Source of the DNA: Clavaria fumosa
Lineage: Eukaryota > Basidiomycota > Agaricomycetes > Agaricales > Clavariaceae
Assembly (NCBI GenBank): GCA_951802425.1
Contig: OX637797.1
Location: forward strand, 4,030,001 to 4,094,000
DNA length: 64,000 nucleotides
Direction: 5' to 3'
Shown here piece by piece: positions 1-9,302 of this stretch. Under the pieces are notes generated by a model that was not told the origin of the DNA, made no database searches, and was given only the letters and a program-made list of their open reading frames with translations. Positions within the stretch are counted from its first letter, which is position 1. The number at the start of each line of letters is the position of its first letter. Both the position numbers and the translations under genes were made by a program.

Positions 1-1101
1 CGGAATTTCATCTTGTAGAACATGCGTGACGTCTCCATGCATAATCTGCGTCGCGTTGGTGTATCCCATGGGGACGCAGGTGAGCCGTTTTGCTCCGAGA
101 GGGGTTTGAAACGTGGTGAGGTCTCGGCTTCGTTCGTCCAGAGACCGCTGATCGAAGGAGACGAAAAGGTCGAGTGATCCGTAACATCCGCGTCCGGCGA
201 ATGATTCCGCAAAAACCTCCATTATCGGGGGGACCGCGGAATCGCCGATAGTGATTTTGTTAAGCGGCTGGAGGTTGTGCACGAGTCGGAGAGACTTTCC
301 GTCTTTCTTTAACACGCAAAACCACTGGGACCGATAAGAAGAGTTGGATTCTTCATAAACGCCGGCTGCGATCTTTTCCCGGATTACTTTGAGAACTTCG
401 TCGTAAATACCGGGGGGAATCGGTATATTTTTGAAGATCCAAGGGATATGTTCGACTGTCGGGATAATAATCGGATCGAAGTATTTTGCGTCGAATCGTC
501 CTTTTTCGGTCTCTTTCCAAGCGAAGGCGTCTTCCTGGGCTTTAATAAGATGGTGAACGAGTTTTTCTTCCTCCGGCCATAAGAATCCGGTGGGGTTGGC
601 GTTGTGCGTGTCTTTCCGGTTTTGAGTGTATCGAAGACCGGGGGTGAAATCGGGGGGATGGGTCGGAAGAGTTGGCATATCGGCTAGGGGGTCCGGGTGT
701 CGGCGTCGGACAATCCGGAATTCTTTGGGTACTGTCGCTTTGATCGGATTGACGCGATTCGCGACTTTCTTATATTTCTTTCCCAAGTAAACTGGAAGAA
801 CGGCGTCCGTAGACAGGGAATTTATTTCGGGGGTTTTGTTGTACAAGGGGGTTGCAACATTTGGACGCGACGGTTCACGTCCGATAGCGACTGGGGAATC
901 AGCGGAATCGAGAGAAACGTCCGAGATACTGATACAGGGGAAGGGGTCGAGAGAGACTGGGTTTATAAGGGAAAACGATAAGGGAACGTGAACGGAAGTA
1001 GGAAAAATGGCTGGAGTCTCGTATCTGGGTATAGCTTCCGTGTCCGCATTGATCGGAGGTAAGTCCGTTGGTTTGCGGACATTCGAGGCTCCAGCTCTCA
1101 A
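1..1101 (-). CDS. A1 pol, N-terminal part (linker and reverse transcriptase), cut by window edge
   Basis: N-terminal part of the family A (Ty3/Gypsy) polyprotein. I read this strand codon by codon and found it open from the gag stop to the window edge. A proline-rich linker is followed by the start of the reverse transcriptase palm, with LRLVHNLQPLNKITI, GDSAVPP and the segment GSLDLFVSFDQR; the FVDD box lies beyond the edge. The frame is -1 relative to gag and begins at a TTG overlapping the gag TGA, so it is most likely made as a gag-pol fusion. The same region in copy A2 (20431-21939) is broken and CpG-depleted, whereas this copy is CpG-rich. It may be an active or recently active element; the rest of pol cannot be checked here. 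Confidence 0.85.
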   Translation of the reverse strand, partial: MRAGASNVRKPTDLPPINADTEAIPRYETPAIFPTSVHVPLSFSLINPVSLDPFPCISISDVSLDSADSPVAIGREPSRPNVATPLYNKTPEINSLSTDAVLPVYLGKKYKKVANRVNPIKATVPKEFRIVRRRHPDPLADMPTLPTHPPDFTPGLRYTQNRKDTHNANPTGFLWPEEEKLVHHLIKAQEDAFAWKETEKGRFDAKYFDPIIIPTVEHIPWIFKNIPIPPGIYDEVLKVIREKIAAGVYEESNSSYRSQWFCVLKKDGKSLRLVHNLQPLNKITIGDSAVPPIMEVFAESFAGRGCYGSLDLFVSFDQRSLDERSRDLTTFQTPLGAKRLTCVPMGYTNATQIMHGDVTHVLQDEIP

Positions 1102-1106
1102 AAATC
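1098..1106 (-). promoter_or_regulatory. candidate -1 ribosomal frameshift site at gag end (A1)
   Basis: On the minus strand gag ends GAT TTT TGA. A tRNA on TTT can slip back one base onto TTT and then read TTG, entering pol. The run of five T and the adjoining stop are identical in A2 at 21936-21944, although the flanking coding sequence differs between copies. Function is inferred from the overlap of the two frames. Confidence 0.55.
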
Positions 1107-3095
1107 CGGATGCGGTTTCTTGTTCTTCAAGGATTTGCGGATCGGGATTCGCTCCTTCGTTGGCACTATGATTCTTTCTCCGGTGTTTGGATCGTTGAGA
1201 ATAAGGTCCTGGGCCCCGTGGGGATGGTCAATCGTTTGGGAACCGGTTAACATGAAAAACGGTCGTCCGACAAGAACCTCGCAGGGCAACGTGTCTGCTA
1301 CTTGCATTTGAACATGGAATGTGCACGGACCGATCTGTAGGGGGAAATTCTTGATGAGTCCGAGGGTCGGAGCGATGGTGCCATGAGAGGATTCCATGTG
1401 AATAACGTTCTCGGAGTGTAGTGGGTTGCCGAGTTTCTCCCAAACGTCTCTTCGCATTGCCACGATTGAGCTGCCTTGGTCGAGCAGGCACTCCGCGGCG
1501 ATCCGGTTGTCCAATATCCCTTCTACGATGCGGAGCGGAGCAGCGTCGACGGCGACAACAAGATCGGAGGTGTCCGGGACCGTAATGTTTGTATAGAGCG
1601 TATCCTGTACGACGGACGCGGTGACCGGAACGCGACGAGCGGTAACCACATCCTTCATCTTTTTGCGGATGTCTCCGGAAATGGCGAGTAGTTCGCGAGG
1701 TGTGACGCGGACTGGCATGTCGAGTGCGCGATCGAATACTTGTTGAACGGTTACCGGATTTTCGATCGGAGCTTGGTAATGGTACTGGACGTCGGGTCGT
1801 TCGATTTTCTCCGGCTTTGATGGACGAGTGACCTGAGGCGGCGTAATAACAACGGCGGGTGGGGGCGGTAACCTAGATGGCTGAGGATCGGTATTCCTGG
1901 GTGTGGGTGCTTTCCTTTTGCCCTTGTCTACTTTCTTCGCGACATCGTTTGCAAAGGTGCGGACCATGTTTTCCAACACGGTATTCTCGTCATCTTCCTC
2001 GTCCGAATCGTCTTCCATGTCCGGGGGGTGAGCGGATTGTCCGATCGGCTGTGCTTCAAATACCGCGGTTGTCGCCGGTTGCGTGTTCTGGGATTGGTAT
2101 GTAGCGTAGTACTTGTCGAAGCGCTCGGATAGGTTGTTCCCTGAGATAGTGCCTGGCAAATATCGTCCGGATGGGAGACAAATCCTGCCTTCTGTGTTCC
2201 GTATACATTTGCCGGACTTAATGTATTCGAGGGCCTTCGGACAGGCACTAACAAAATGACCTATTTCCGAACAGAAATTACACGTCCGGCCTGCGGGAGA
2301 GTTCGTTGTCCGGGGAGCGGAGTGTCTTGCCGGTTCGAGAGATTGGGCTGTCAAAATCGATTCCAGGCGAGCCATTGTGGAAGCGAATGTTGCCCAGGCT
2401 GCGGACATATCAAATTCTTCCTTCTTGACTACCGGTTTCGTTTCTCTCCCGGGGGCTGAAGATGCGAGACGGACGGGTCCGGAAAGTTGATCGGTTGTCG
2501 CAGAGTGGGGGGACGTCGAGGAGAGAAGAAATTCAGCTGCACCATGTACTTCATTCATGGGGTAAGGATCCTCCGGATGGTGGTTTGGTAGTATGATAGC
2601 GAGTCGGCTTTCGATCCGACGCCTTGTATGATCCCCAAATCCGAGGATGTAAAGTCGGTTCCTGTCATTTGTGGACATACGCTGTGATGTGATCAAGTGC
2701 GAGGTGATCCGGAGAAAGTCCCGATAGTATTCTCCGTGTTCTGCGCGCGTGTAAACTCCCTTTTGGGCCGAGTCCGATATGAAACGGTCCAGGTCGGCGA
2801 CGGAAAATAAGCGACCTCCATCAGATCCTGGATAAAGTCGTCGGACGGCCGCTTTGAAGGTATCCCACGTCCATACCGGGTCCGGGTCAGGTGAAAGAGT
2901 CTCCCAGAGGAGACACGTATCGGTGTCGAGATAGTGCTTGGCGTACCGAATTAAATCGGGTTCTGGAACGTCAGGGTTGACGCCGGTGAGCACGATGTCG
3001 ATGTCCTCGAAGTACCGGTTGAGGTGTGTCGGTACTCCGTCAAAGGCAGGGGCCCCGTGGGCGCCACGGAGCGGATATCTCGGTTGGTTGGCCAT
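1098..3095 (-). CDS. A1 gag-protease polyprotein, intact (665 aa)
   Basis: Structural protein and aspartic protease of a Ty3/Gypsy element. Residues about 1-230 form the capsid-like gag region. A canonical CCHC knuckle (CNFCSEIGHFVSAC, CX2CX4HX4C) lies at residues 272-285. An acidic stretch (about 358-371) and a Lys/Pro-rich linker follow. The protease motif LLDQGSS has its catalytic Asp at residue 539; Gln sits where Thr or Ser is usual, and the same motif is seen in A2. The hydrophobic LVGRPFF near residue 608 fits the second protease motif. The start is the first ATG in frame; the frame is open further upstream without an ATG. No stop interrupts it, unlike the A2 copy. Confidence 0.9.
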   Translation of the reverse strand: MANQPRYPLRGAHGAPAFDGVPTHLNRYFEDIDIVLTGVNPDVPEPDLIRYAKHYLDTDTCLLWETLSPDPDPVWTWDTFKAAVRRLYPGSDGGRLFSVADLDRFISDSAQKGVYTRAEHGEYYRDFLRITSHLITSQRMSTNDRNRLYILGFGDHTRRRIESRLAIILPNHHPEDPYPMNEVHGAAEFLLSSTSPHSATTDQLSGPVRLASSAPGRETKPVVKKEEFDMSAAWATFASTMARLESILTAQSLEPARHSAPRTTNSPAGRTCNFCSEIGHFVSACPKALEYIKSGKCIRNTEGRICLPSGRYLPGTISGNNLSERFDKYYATYQSQNTQPATTAVFEAQPIGQSAHPPDMEDDSDEEDDENTVLENMVRTFANDVAKKVDKGKRKAPTPRNTDPQPSRLPPPPAVVITPPQVTRPSKPEKIERPDVQYHYQAPIENPVTVQQVFDRALDMPVRVTPRELLAISGDIRKKMKDVVTARRVPVTASVVQDTLYTNITVPDTSDLVVAVDAAPLRIVEGILDNRIAAECLLDQGSSIVAMRRDVWEKLGNPLHSENVIHMESSHGTIAPTLGLIKNFPLQIGPCTFHVQMQVADTLPCEVLVGRPFFMLTGSQTIDHPHGAQDLILNDPNTGERIIVPTKERIPIRKSLKNKKPHPDF

Positions 3096-3485
3096 TTGTA
3101 TTGGTGCGTGGGGCGGTGAGTGAACTTCGTCTGGTGAATTCTGAGGTGTTTCGGGCGGGAAATGAAGGATGTCTGGTTCAAGGGGAAGTGGTGTAAGCGG
3201 TGAGTGTGGTTGTTCGAAGGTCTGTGGTAGTGAGGGATCCGGAGTGGTGAAACTCGTGTGGGAGTAGACAATGGATGAGATACTGGGAATGTCCGATGGA
3301 AGAAGGTGGGAAGTTTCAATTACTTCTCCGGGGGGTTCGGAGGGCGGTGGTTCTGTGATCGGATTCGGGTTTCGACTTCTCAGGCGTTCGGAGCGTCGAG
3401 GCTGAGGAGCGGATGAGCCTCTGGGAATCCTTGAGGGTGGTAGTGAAGACGTCTTGTTGAACCCCTCGCGGTGGGCTCCAGAATT
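3096..3485 (-). other. A1 leader: tRNA-type primer-binding site and ATG-less gag-frame extension
   Basis: On the minus strand the internal region begins 5 nt after the LTR with TGGAGCCCACCGCGAGGGGT (3480-3461), which has the TGG start of a tRNA-complementary primer-binding site; I cannot name the tRNA. From there to the gag ATG at 3095 the gag frame stays open for about 130 codons without ATG. Its translation is similar to the same stretch of A2 (for example SISSIVYSHTSF in both), which suggests that it is coding, perhaps from a non-AUG start or through a spliced leader. Confidence 0.5.
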
Positions 3486-4402
3486 GTAGTGGGTATTACG
3501 GTTCTTGCTGCAACTGCTTGATTACAGTCAAGTCCTTCAGGGGTTCCTGTAAGGCGTTAGAGATTCACCAAACACCCTTGAGGATGTGGAGTATGAATTC
3601 AAAATGTGTGAGAAATAGAAATATACGGTGTCCGGGATATTCTGCTATGTGTCCGATAAAATCCGATAAGGATGGTGCGATAAGACGAAGGGCCGGCAAC
3701 GACGGAGGCCAGCGGATCGAAGGTTGCGACGACGGGTGAGCTTAGGTGAGGTTTCTAACAGAGAGAAGGGGTTCAGAAAGCTGTCTTTCAGAGAGGTCCG
3801 GAGTGTACTTAAGTACAGTTCTGTAAGTACAGCAAATTGGAATGTACGGAAATGTCCGGAAAACACATGGAACAGCGCCATGTCGCGTGAAGGGTTACAT
3901 GAAGGAGTTATATCACAAGGGAAATGAGTAGCTCGGAGGAATGAAATGTCCGATAACTAGCAAATGTCCGGACCGCTCATAAACTGAAGGAAAGTGGGGC
4001 TGGTACAGCAAAGGGGTACTAAGAACAATGGACAAGGTACTGCAAAGGGTTTGAAACGTTTAAACGATTGAATGGTTGAAAGGGATCATAATATGAAATT
4101 TACAGCATGGTATATGAAATAAAGGAATGGGAATGGAATAGTGTGTATGTCGAGCGCTGACCGTGCTGGAGAGGTGAAATAGAGAGGCGTGGGCGGTGTG
4201 TGAGAGCGGTGGGCTGTGATCGTCACGGGGGATTGAAAACCGAAGTGTCCGACATCGGACATGTATCGGATACTATCGGTGGTTATCGGACGGTGTCGGA
4301 TCGTTATCGGTTCGTATCGCACGTAATTTCTTTGGATCGCAAAACATCCGGATAGTCGGTATCTGTCATGTTTCCGTGTTTAGATCGCATATGGTCCTTA
4401 CA
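3486..4402 (-). repeat. A1 5' LTR
   Basis: Homologous to the two A2 LTRs (13774-14729 and 24298-25253). It begins TGTAGTGGGTATTAC and ends GGTCCTTACA on the plus strand, so the element's LTR reads TGTAAGG to ACA on the minus strand. It is 917 bp against 956 bp in A2 and retains more CpG. The partner LTR lies outside the window, so the target duplication cannot be checked; the outer flank begins ACGGT. Confidence 0.8.
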
Positions 4403-5260
4403 ACGGTGCATGGTCTGGCTGAGGGTACAAAATTAGGACACCACACCCATAACCCTGGAACCCTTGAGCCAAAACCCACAGATAAACCCAGACCCATGGA
4501 TTTCCCTAGTTGGAGAGCACCAGGAGCAGATCCATTTCCTGCTGGGAAAGACCCAGTCCCACATGGTGATTCTTGGGCATGACTGGTTAAAGTGACATAA
4601 CCCAGAGATCGACTGGGTCAAGGCTGAAGTAAAGCTTACTCACTGCCCCAGCCCCAGCTCCTCCCCACCCCACTGCCACCCAACCCCTGCGAAAGCCCCT
4701 GCCCCCCCAAAGGTGAGTACCCTGGCCTCAGCCAGTATTCCAGACACTCACTTCTCCAACTCTGGCCCCACCCCCAATTGGTCCCACCTCTACCCCACTG
4801 TCTTTAGTCAAGTGAAGTGGGATGAGCTCCCCCATGCTGGCCTGGACTTTGATATTAAAATTGAGTTCAAAAAGGACCCTGGGCACCTCTTCTCCAAGCT
4901 GTACTCACTAACCTGGAGAGAGATGGTGGAGATGAACCACTGGGTGGATGAGCAGTTGGCCTCTGGACATATCCAACCTTTGAAGTCCCCATATGCCAGC
5001 CCCTTCTTCTTCAAACATGAGAAGGACAAGCTGTGACCAATCAACAACTACTCAGGGTTGAATGCTTACTTGATCAAGGACAAATACCCCTCCCCCTCAT
5101 CTGGGACACAGTGGATGTGCTTAAGGGAGCATCTATCTATTCCAAGATAGATGCAAAGGGAGGTTTCCCCTTGATGCAGGTTTGGCCAGAGCACCAACAC
5201 TGCTGTGCTTTCTTGACACCTTGCAGACTCTTCGAACCAGCAGTTAGCTGAATGACAGTG
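4403..5260 (+). pseudogene. family D Ty3/Gypsy protease-RT fragment, degenerate
   Basis: Remnant of a different Gypsy family into which A1 inserted. The sequence encodes ILGHDWLK and NPEIDW (the usual end of the protease and start of the linker), a Pro-rich linker, an RT entry region with LYSLTWREMVEMNHWVDEQL and SPYASPFFF, then LPLIWDTVDVLKGASIYSKIDAKGGF, the RT motif that carries the first catalytic Asp. Stops and frame changes break it (for example TGA at 5035), and it ends near 5260 before the YXDD box. No LTR was found for it. Confidence 0.6.
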
Positions 5261-5289
5261 AAGCATGTGGCTTTCATCAGAATTATGAA

Positions 5290-6946
5290 TCACATGTGGG
5301 ATTGCCAATTGTCAGTTCAGAGGGATCATCAGGTGGCAGAATTGAGTTGGGAGCACTCATTGAGTGTGAGAATGTGTCAGGTGGCCCATAACTGAGTGTG
5401 TTGGGTCATGACAACAACTCAGCTCACTGAGAATTTTGGTCCCTATGATGCAGTCCAAGAGGCAGAGTTCAAACTCAATGCCTCTGGATGTGTGAGGACC
5501 AGAAGTTGATGAAATACATGATTTGGTTCAATAGATTTGCTGCTATGGTCCATTGGGATGAGTATGCATTGCAGCAGCAGTTCTACAAAGGACTGGCAAG
5601 CTGCATCAAAGATGAATTGGCATGCATAAACCACATGGATATGCTCTGGACTCTGTGAGTAGGCTAGCATGATTGATGGTCATTATTGGGCTGCAGCAGG
5701 AGATCTCTCAGGACTCTGCCAAGGCTCTGACTCCCAATCACAATAAAAAAGAGGCTTTGGATAATACCAAGCCTTCTAACCCACCTGACACTAATACAAA
5801 GTCTGGTAAACCATCAGATAAGCATCTGGCAAACTCCAGTTCAAACCCTGGGATCTAAAACTGCCAGAAACCCCAGCAGCTCTGGTAACTCTGGTGATTC
5901 CAAAAGGCCCCATCTTGAGGGCAAACTGGGTGCAGATGGAAAACTGACCCCAGAGGAACACCAAAGGCATTTTGACAACAACCTCTCCCTCTTCTGTGGC
6001 ACAGCAGGCCATAAGGCCAATGAGTGCCAGAAACAGACCTGGCAGGCCAATGCCAATGCTGCCTGAGTCACCTCTGACAGAGATGACTCTACCCCAAACA
6101 ATGACTAAGCAGCCTGTGGAGCACAGCATGACTCTTCAGCTGCTCCAACTCTGATCATGCTAAATTATACCCAATACCCTTTCTTTTCATCACTCTCTCT
6201 ATACCTGTTTCCTCTCCATCTCTTTTGTCTCCTTTTTGAGTGCTATTAGACTCCAGCACTGAACTCTGTTTCATTGATACCAAGTTTGTCTCTTGACTCC
6301 ATCTCCAAACAAAAAACTCCAGTGACCCCCCAGGAGGTCATTTTTATAAATGAGACCACCTCTGTCTGGGTCACTGAACCACCACTGTCTGGGTCACTGA
6401 ACCACCTCTGTCTGGGTCACTGAGGCAGTCCAGCTCTCCATTCAACTCTCTGCCATGGGTCCAACTGATGTCTTGCTTGTTGTTACCAATCTTGACCCCT
6501 CTTGTGATGTGATCTTGGGAATGTCCCACACAATCTGCTGGTTGATTGGACTACAGGTCACATAACACCCAGACCATCTACTAATGAGGAAAAAACTCTG
6601 AAATCTGTTCCAAAGGGCACACTGGCCAGCACCTTTCACCCTGTCCCTCCATCTATCTCTGATCCATGTGTCTCAGTTTTATCATCATCTGCAGCAATTC
6701 TGAACCAAGCCCAGACTCTGACTCTGACTCCAACTCCAATGTTGATGATTCTCTCAGCCTCTGTCCTTACTGGGGAACCAAAAGTTTCCTTTGTGAATGC
6801 TGCTGTGTTCACCAGGGCTTGTAGACTTTGTGGGTCTCAAACCTTTGGTATGACATTGTCAAGTGAATTGGCCTTGGCAGCCTCTGCTTTGTTCAACATT
6901 TGGGAATGGCCAGGAAAGGATAGATATGGTGGGCATCCAGATGACA
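5290..6946 (+). pseudogene. B0: degenerate B-type gag-protease fragment
   Basis: Old plus-strand relative of family B. About 5430-6110 matches gag, including a knuckle NLSLFCGTAGHKANEC whose first Cys is Ser. About 6240-6480 matches the protease (DSSTELCFIDTKF, where intact copies have DSGAELCFIDAKF). 6530-6900 matches the protease-RT linker up to ALFNI, where similarity stops. There are many stops, and a short tandem repetition of the phrase SVWVTEP at about 6361-6425. B1 is inserted immediately after it at 6951. Confidence 0.65.
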
Positions 6947-6951
6947 GGTGT

Positions 6952-7688
6952 TGTCACGGTCCTAACAAGGTTAATGGTGAAGGGGTTAACAGAGCAGAAT
7001 GGAGATGTATTATTGGAGTCCAATCAGAGTCCAATATCGGAGAAACAGAGTAGTAAGTAGAGAAGAAGGAGACTTATGGGACTGCAGCCTCAACATATGT
7101 GTTGTGCCACCACATATATACCTTGTCCCTATTTATCAAACAGAAAACAATGCCAGAAAGAAATCAAACAGAGAAGTCAAACTCCAAGAATATCAGAGTC
7201 AGCCGGAATTGATTGGAGTTGGTCGGAGTTAGTCAGATGATGTGGAGGACATCGAGGACAATGAGGATGAAAGCTCAGAGATGTTTTTAGGATCAAGAGA
7301 TGTTAATATTCAAACTGAGGAGCAGGGAGATACAGGTGGAAGCTTATACTGCAAGGACAGAGTAAAGGAGTAATGTGAAACAATGTACATATCAAATTAC
7401 TAGGAGAGTTTCACCACATGTGCCTGTGCAATTTTTATGGAACAAAGGAACAACAACAAAAAAGCAACTCCCATGGGTCAAGGGTATCCTCTCAATGGTA
7501 AACAGGATGAGGGGATGGAGGGAGAAGGTTCTAGAATGAAGTCTGAACAGTCCGAAGGCTGGCAGAGTAAAGTCCGATGGAGGTGTGGAATGGAGCACAC
7601 AGAGTTACAGTGGAGCAGATTGGAGTTGGTACGGAGCTCGGAGTCCAGGGCGGGGATCATGCTTATGCAAGCGGATGGGGTCGTAACA
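6952..7688 (-). repeat. B1 3' LTR
   Basis: 737 bp, with ends TGTCACGG and GTAACA on the plus strand (TGTTACGACC to GTGACA in element orientation). It aligns with 25809-26525, 47037-47737 and 57859-58584. Read on the minus strand it has TATAAG about 30 bp before GTTTGAATATT, the predicted RNA start that can pair with the primer site. The internal side carries the purine-rich AAGAGGAGGATAC (7689-7701), a suitable plus-strand primer. Confidence 0.85.
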
Positions 7689-7918
7689 GTATCCTCCTCT
7701 TAGGGTCGAACCCCTGAGACCCTGTGGCTCAACTCTGCGTGAACATGTGTTGTCCATAACGAGTTAGCATCGGAGTTTTGTGGCACTTTGATCGGAGTCC
7801 GAAATTTTTTTTGGGGGTTAAAACAACCATGCGCAACGCACTCCGCTTTTCTCTTCCTTAACTCATCACTATCACCACTTGCCCCTAACACGGGCAATCT
7901 TTCTTTTAAAAACTTATC

Positions 7919-8880
7919 ATGTCCAACGCACAATTGACGCCCGGAGCTGGGCCCAGCCGCCCCTCCCGCCCTTGTCCACGACCCGTAGTCGCCGTCCCCA
8001 CGCAACCTCGCATGGAGGACGAGGACCCCGAGATCACAGCCCTCACAAAAAGGATCAATGCGTTGAGGGAGAAAAAGGCAAGGGAGGAAGAGGAGTGGCA
8101 GAGGCAGGAGGAAGAGGAGCAGAAAGCAAGGGAGGTGGCAGATAAGGTGTGGCGGGAGGAGCTGGAGAGGGCAAAGGCGGTGGAGGCAAAGTGGAGGGCA
8201 GCAGAGGTGGCACAGGAGCAAGGGGTAGGGAGGAAGCAATCTCCGACACCGGAGATGGAGGCAGATCATGCGGAGTGTGCGCAATGTCATAGGTTGGGGG
8301 TGGCCTGTGTGTGGCCGAGTGGGGGGCAGGGGACGGCCTGCAATGCCTGTGCAGGGGCGAAGCAGAAGTGCAGAGGTGGAGAGGTGGAGAGGCCGGAGTG
8401 GAAAAAGGCAAAGGGGACGCAGACCAAGCGGTCCACAGAGTCAGAGGAGGATAGGGTGGAGATGTGGGTGCTGCGGGGCCGGCGGGCGGAGGAGGAGGAG
8501 TTAAATTTGATGCGGGCCACGCATAACGTGGTCCTGAGGGGGGTGGTCACGATAGAGAAGTGGAGGATGGAGGCGGCAGCAGAGCGGAAGGCCATGGCAG
8601 AGGATCGGAAGATCCTCTGTGGGATTTTGGAGAAGTGGGGGAGGAGGATGGAGGTGGTGGAGAAGGCGGAGGCAGCAGAGGAGGTGAGGAAGAAGAAGGC
8701 AGAGAAGGTGGAGGTGGAGGACATGGTGGTGGAGGTGATGGGGAAGGAGAAGGGAAAGGCGAAGGAAGAGGTGGAGGTGGAGAAAGAGGCGGAGGAAGAG
8801 GCAGAGGCGGTAGTGGAGTCTGGGCTTAAGAGCCTGAAGGAGTTTTACAAGCATTGCCCGGCTTGCCCCCCTCCACCTAA
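7919..8880 (+). CDS. B1 antisense passenger gene: coiled-coil protein with swapped Zn2Cys6-like cluster
   Basis: Encoded opposite to B1, starting 230 bp inside the 3' LTR and running toward the end of pol. About 320 aa in one exon from ATG 7919. Residues about 32-105 are a highly charged helical region (coiled-coil type). Cys 120, 123, 130, 141, 144 and 151 form CX2CX6CX10CX2CX6C; the first half resembles the second half of a GAL4-type cluster (CxxCxRLGVxC) and the second half resembles the first (CxxCxxxKQKC). A second acidic/basic helical region follows (about 205-300). The frame runs on to 8968 through AT-rich sequence, but the B2 copy suggests that the true stop is TAA 8878-8880 and that a C-run indel shifted the end. 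A regulatory or structural role is inferred only. The identity of the family is unknown to me. Confidence 0.65.
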
Positions 8881-9302
8881 AAAAATAAAAATATATATCT
8901 ATGTTGTATTTATTGTTTTTCTTTTTATTGTTTTCTTTTTTATAATTTTTATTGTTTTTTATCCTTGAACTTGAGTGAAAAGTAAGCAGAGTGAAAGAAA
9001 AATAAGTAAGACAAGATGGAGAAGATGAAGAGAGATTCAGAGTCAGACTTGGGAGAAAATAAAAAGTTCAGAGTTTTCAGAGAAAAGGAATAAGAAGAAA
9101 GGAGGTTTTTCAGAGTTTTTGGAGTTTTTGGAGAAAGGAACAGAGAGAGAGACAGAGAGACAGAGAGATGGAAATACAGATTTATTTTTTTTTAATGATT
9201 CAGAGAAGACGGAGAAAAGAGACGGAGTTGTATAGAATGGAAAATGTACGTAAATAGAAGCATAAGAGAAATTTTGGGGTATTGGAGTGAATGGAGAAAA
9301 GT
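8881..9302. other. convergent 3' region between passenger gene and B1 pol
   Basis: AT-rich, T-rich and GA-rich simple sequence (for example GAGAGACAGAGAGACAGAG near 9145-9175). The equivalent region of B2 (48911-49330) is recognisably the same. It would be the shared 3' UTR of two convergent transcripts. No gene is seen. Confidence 0.5.

Noticed and set aside
7700..8854. Long Leu/Pro-rich minus-strand frames opposite the B1 passenger gene
   Set aside because: Low-complexity mirror of the Glu/Lys/Gly-rich coding strand; no motif, and not conserved as a frame in B2.
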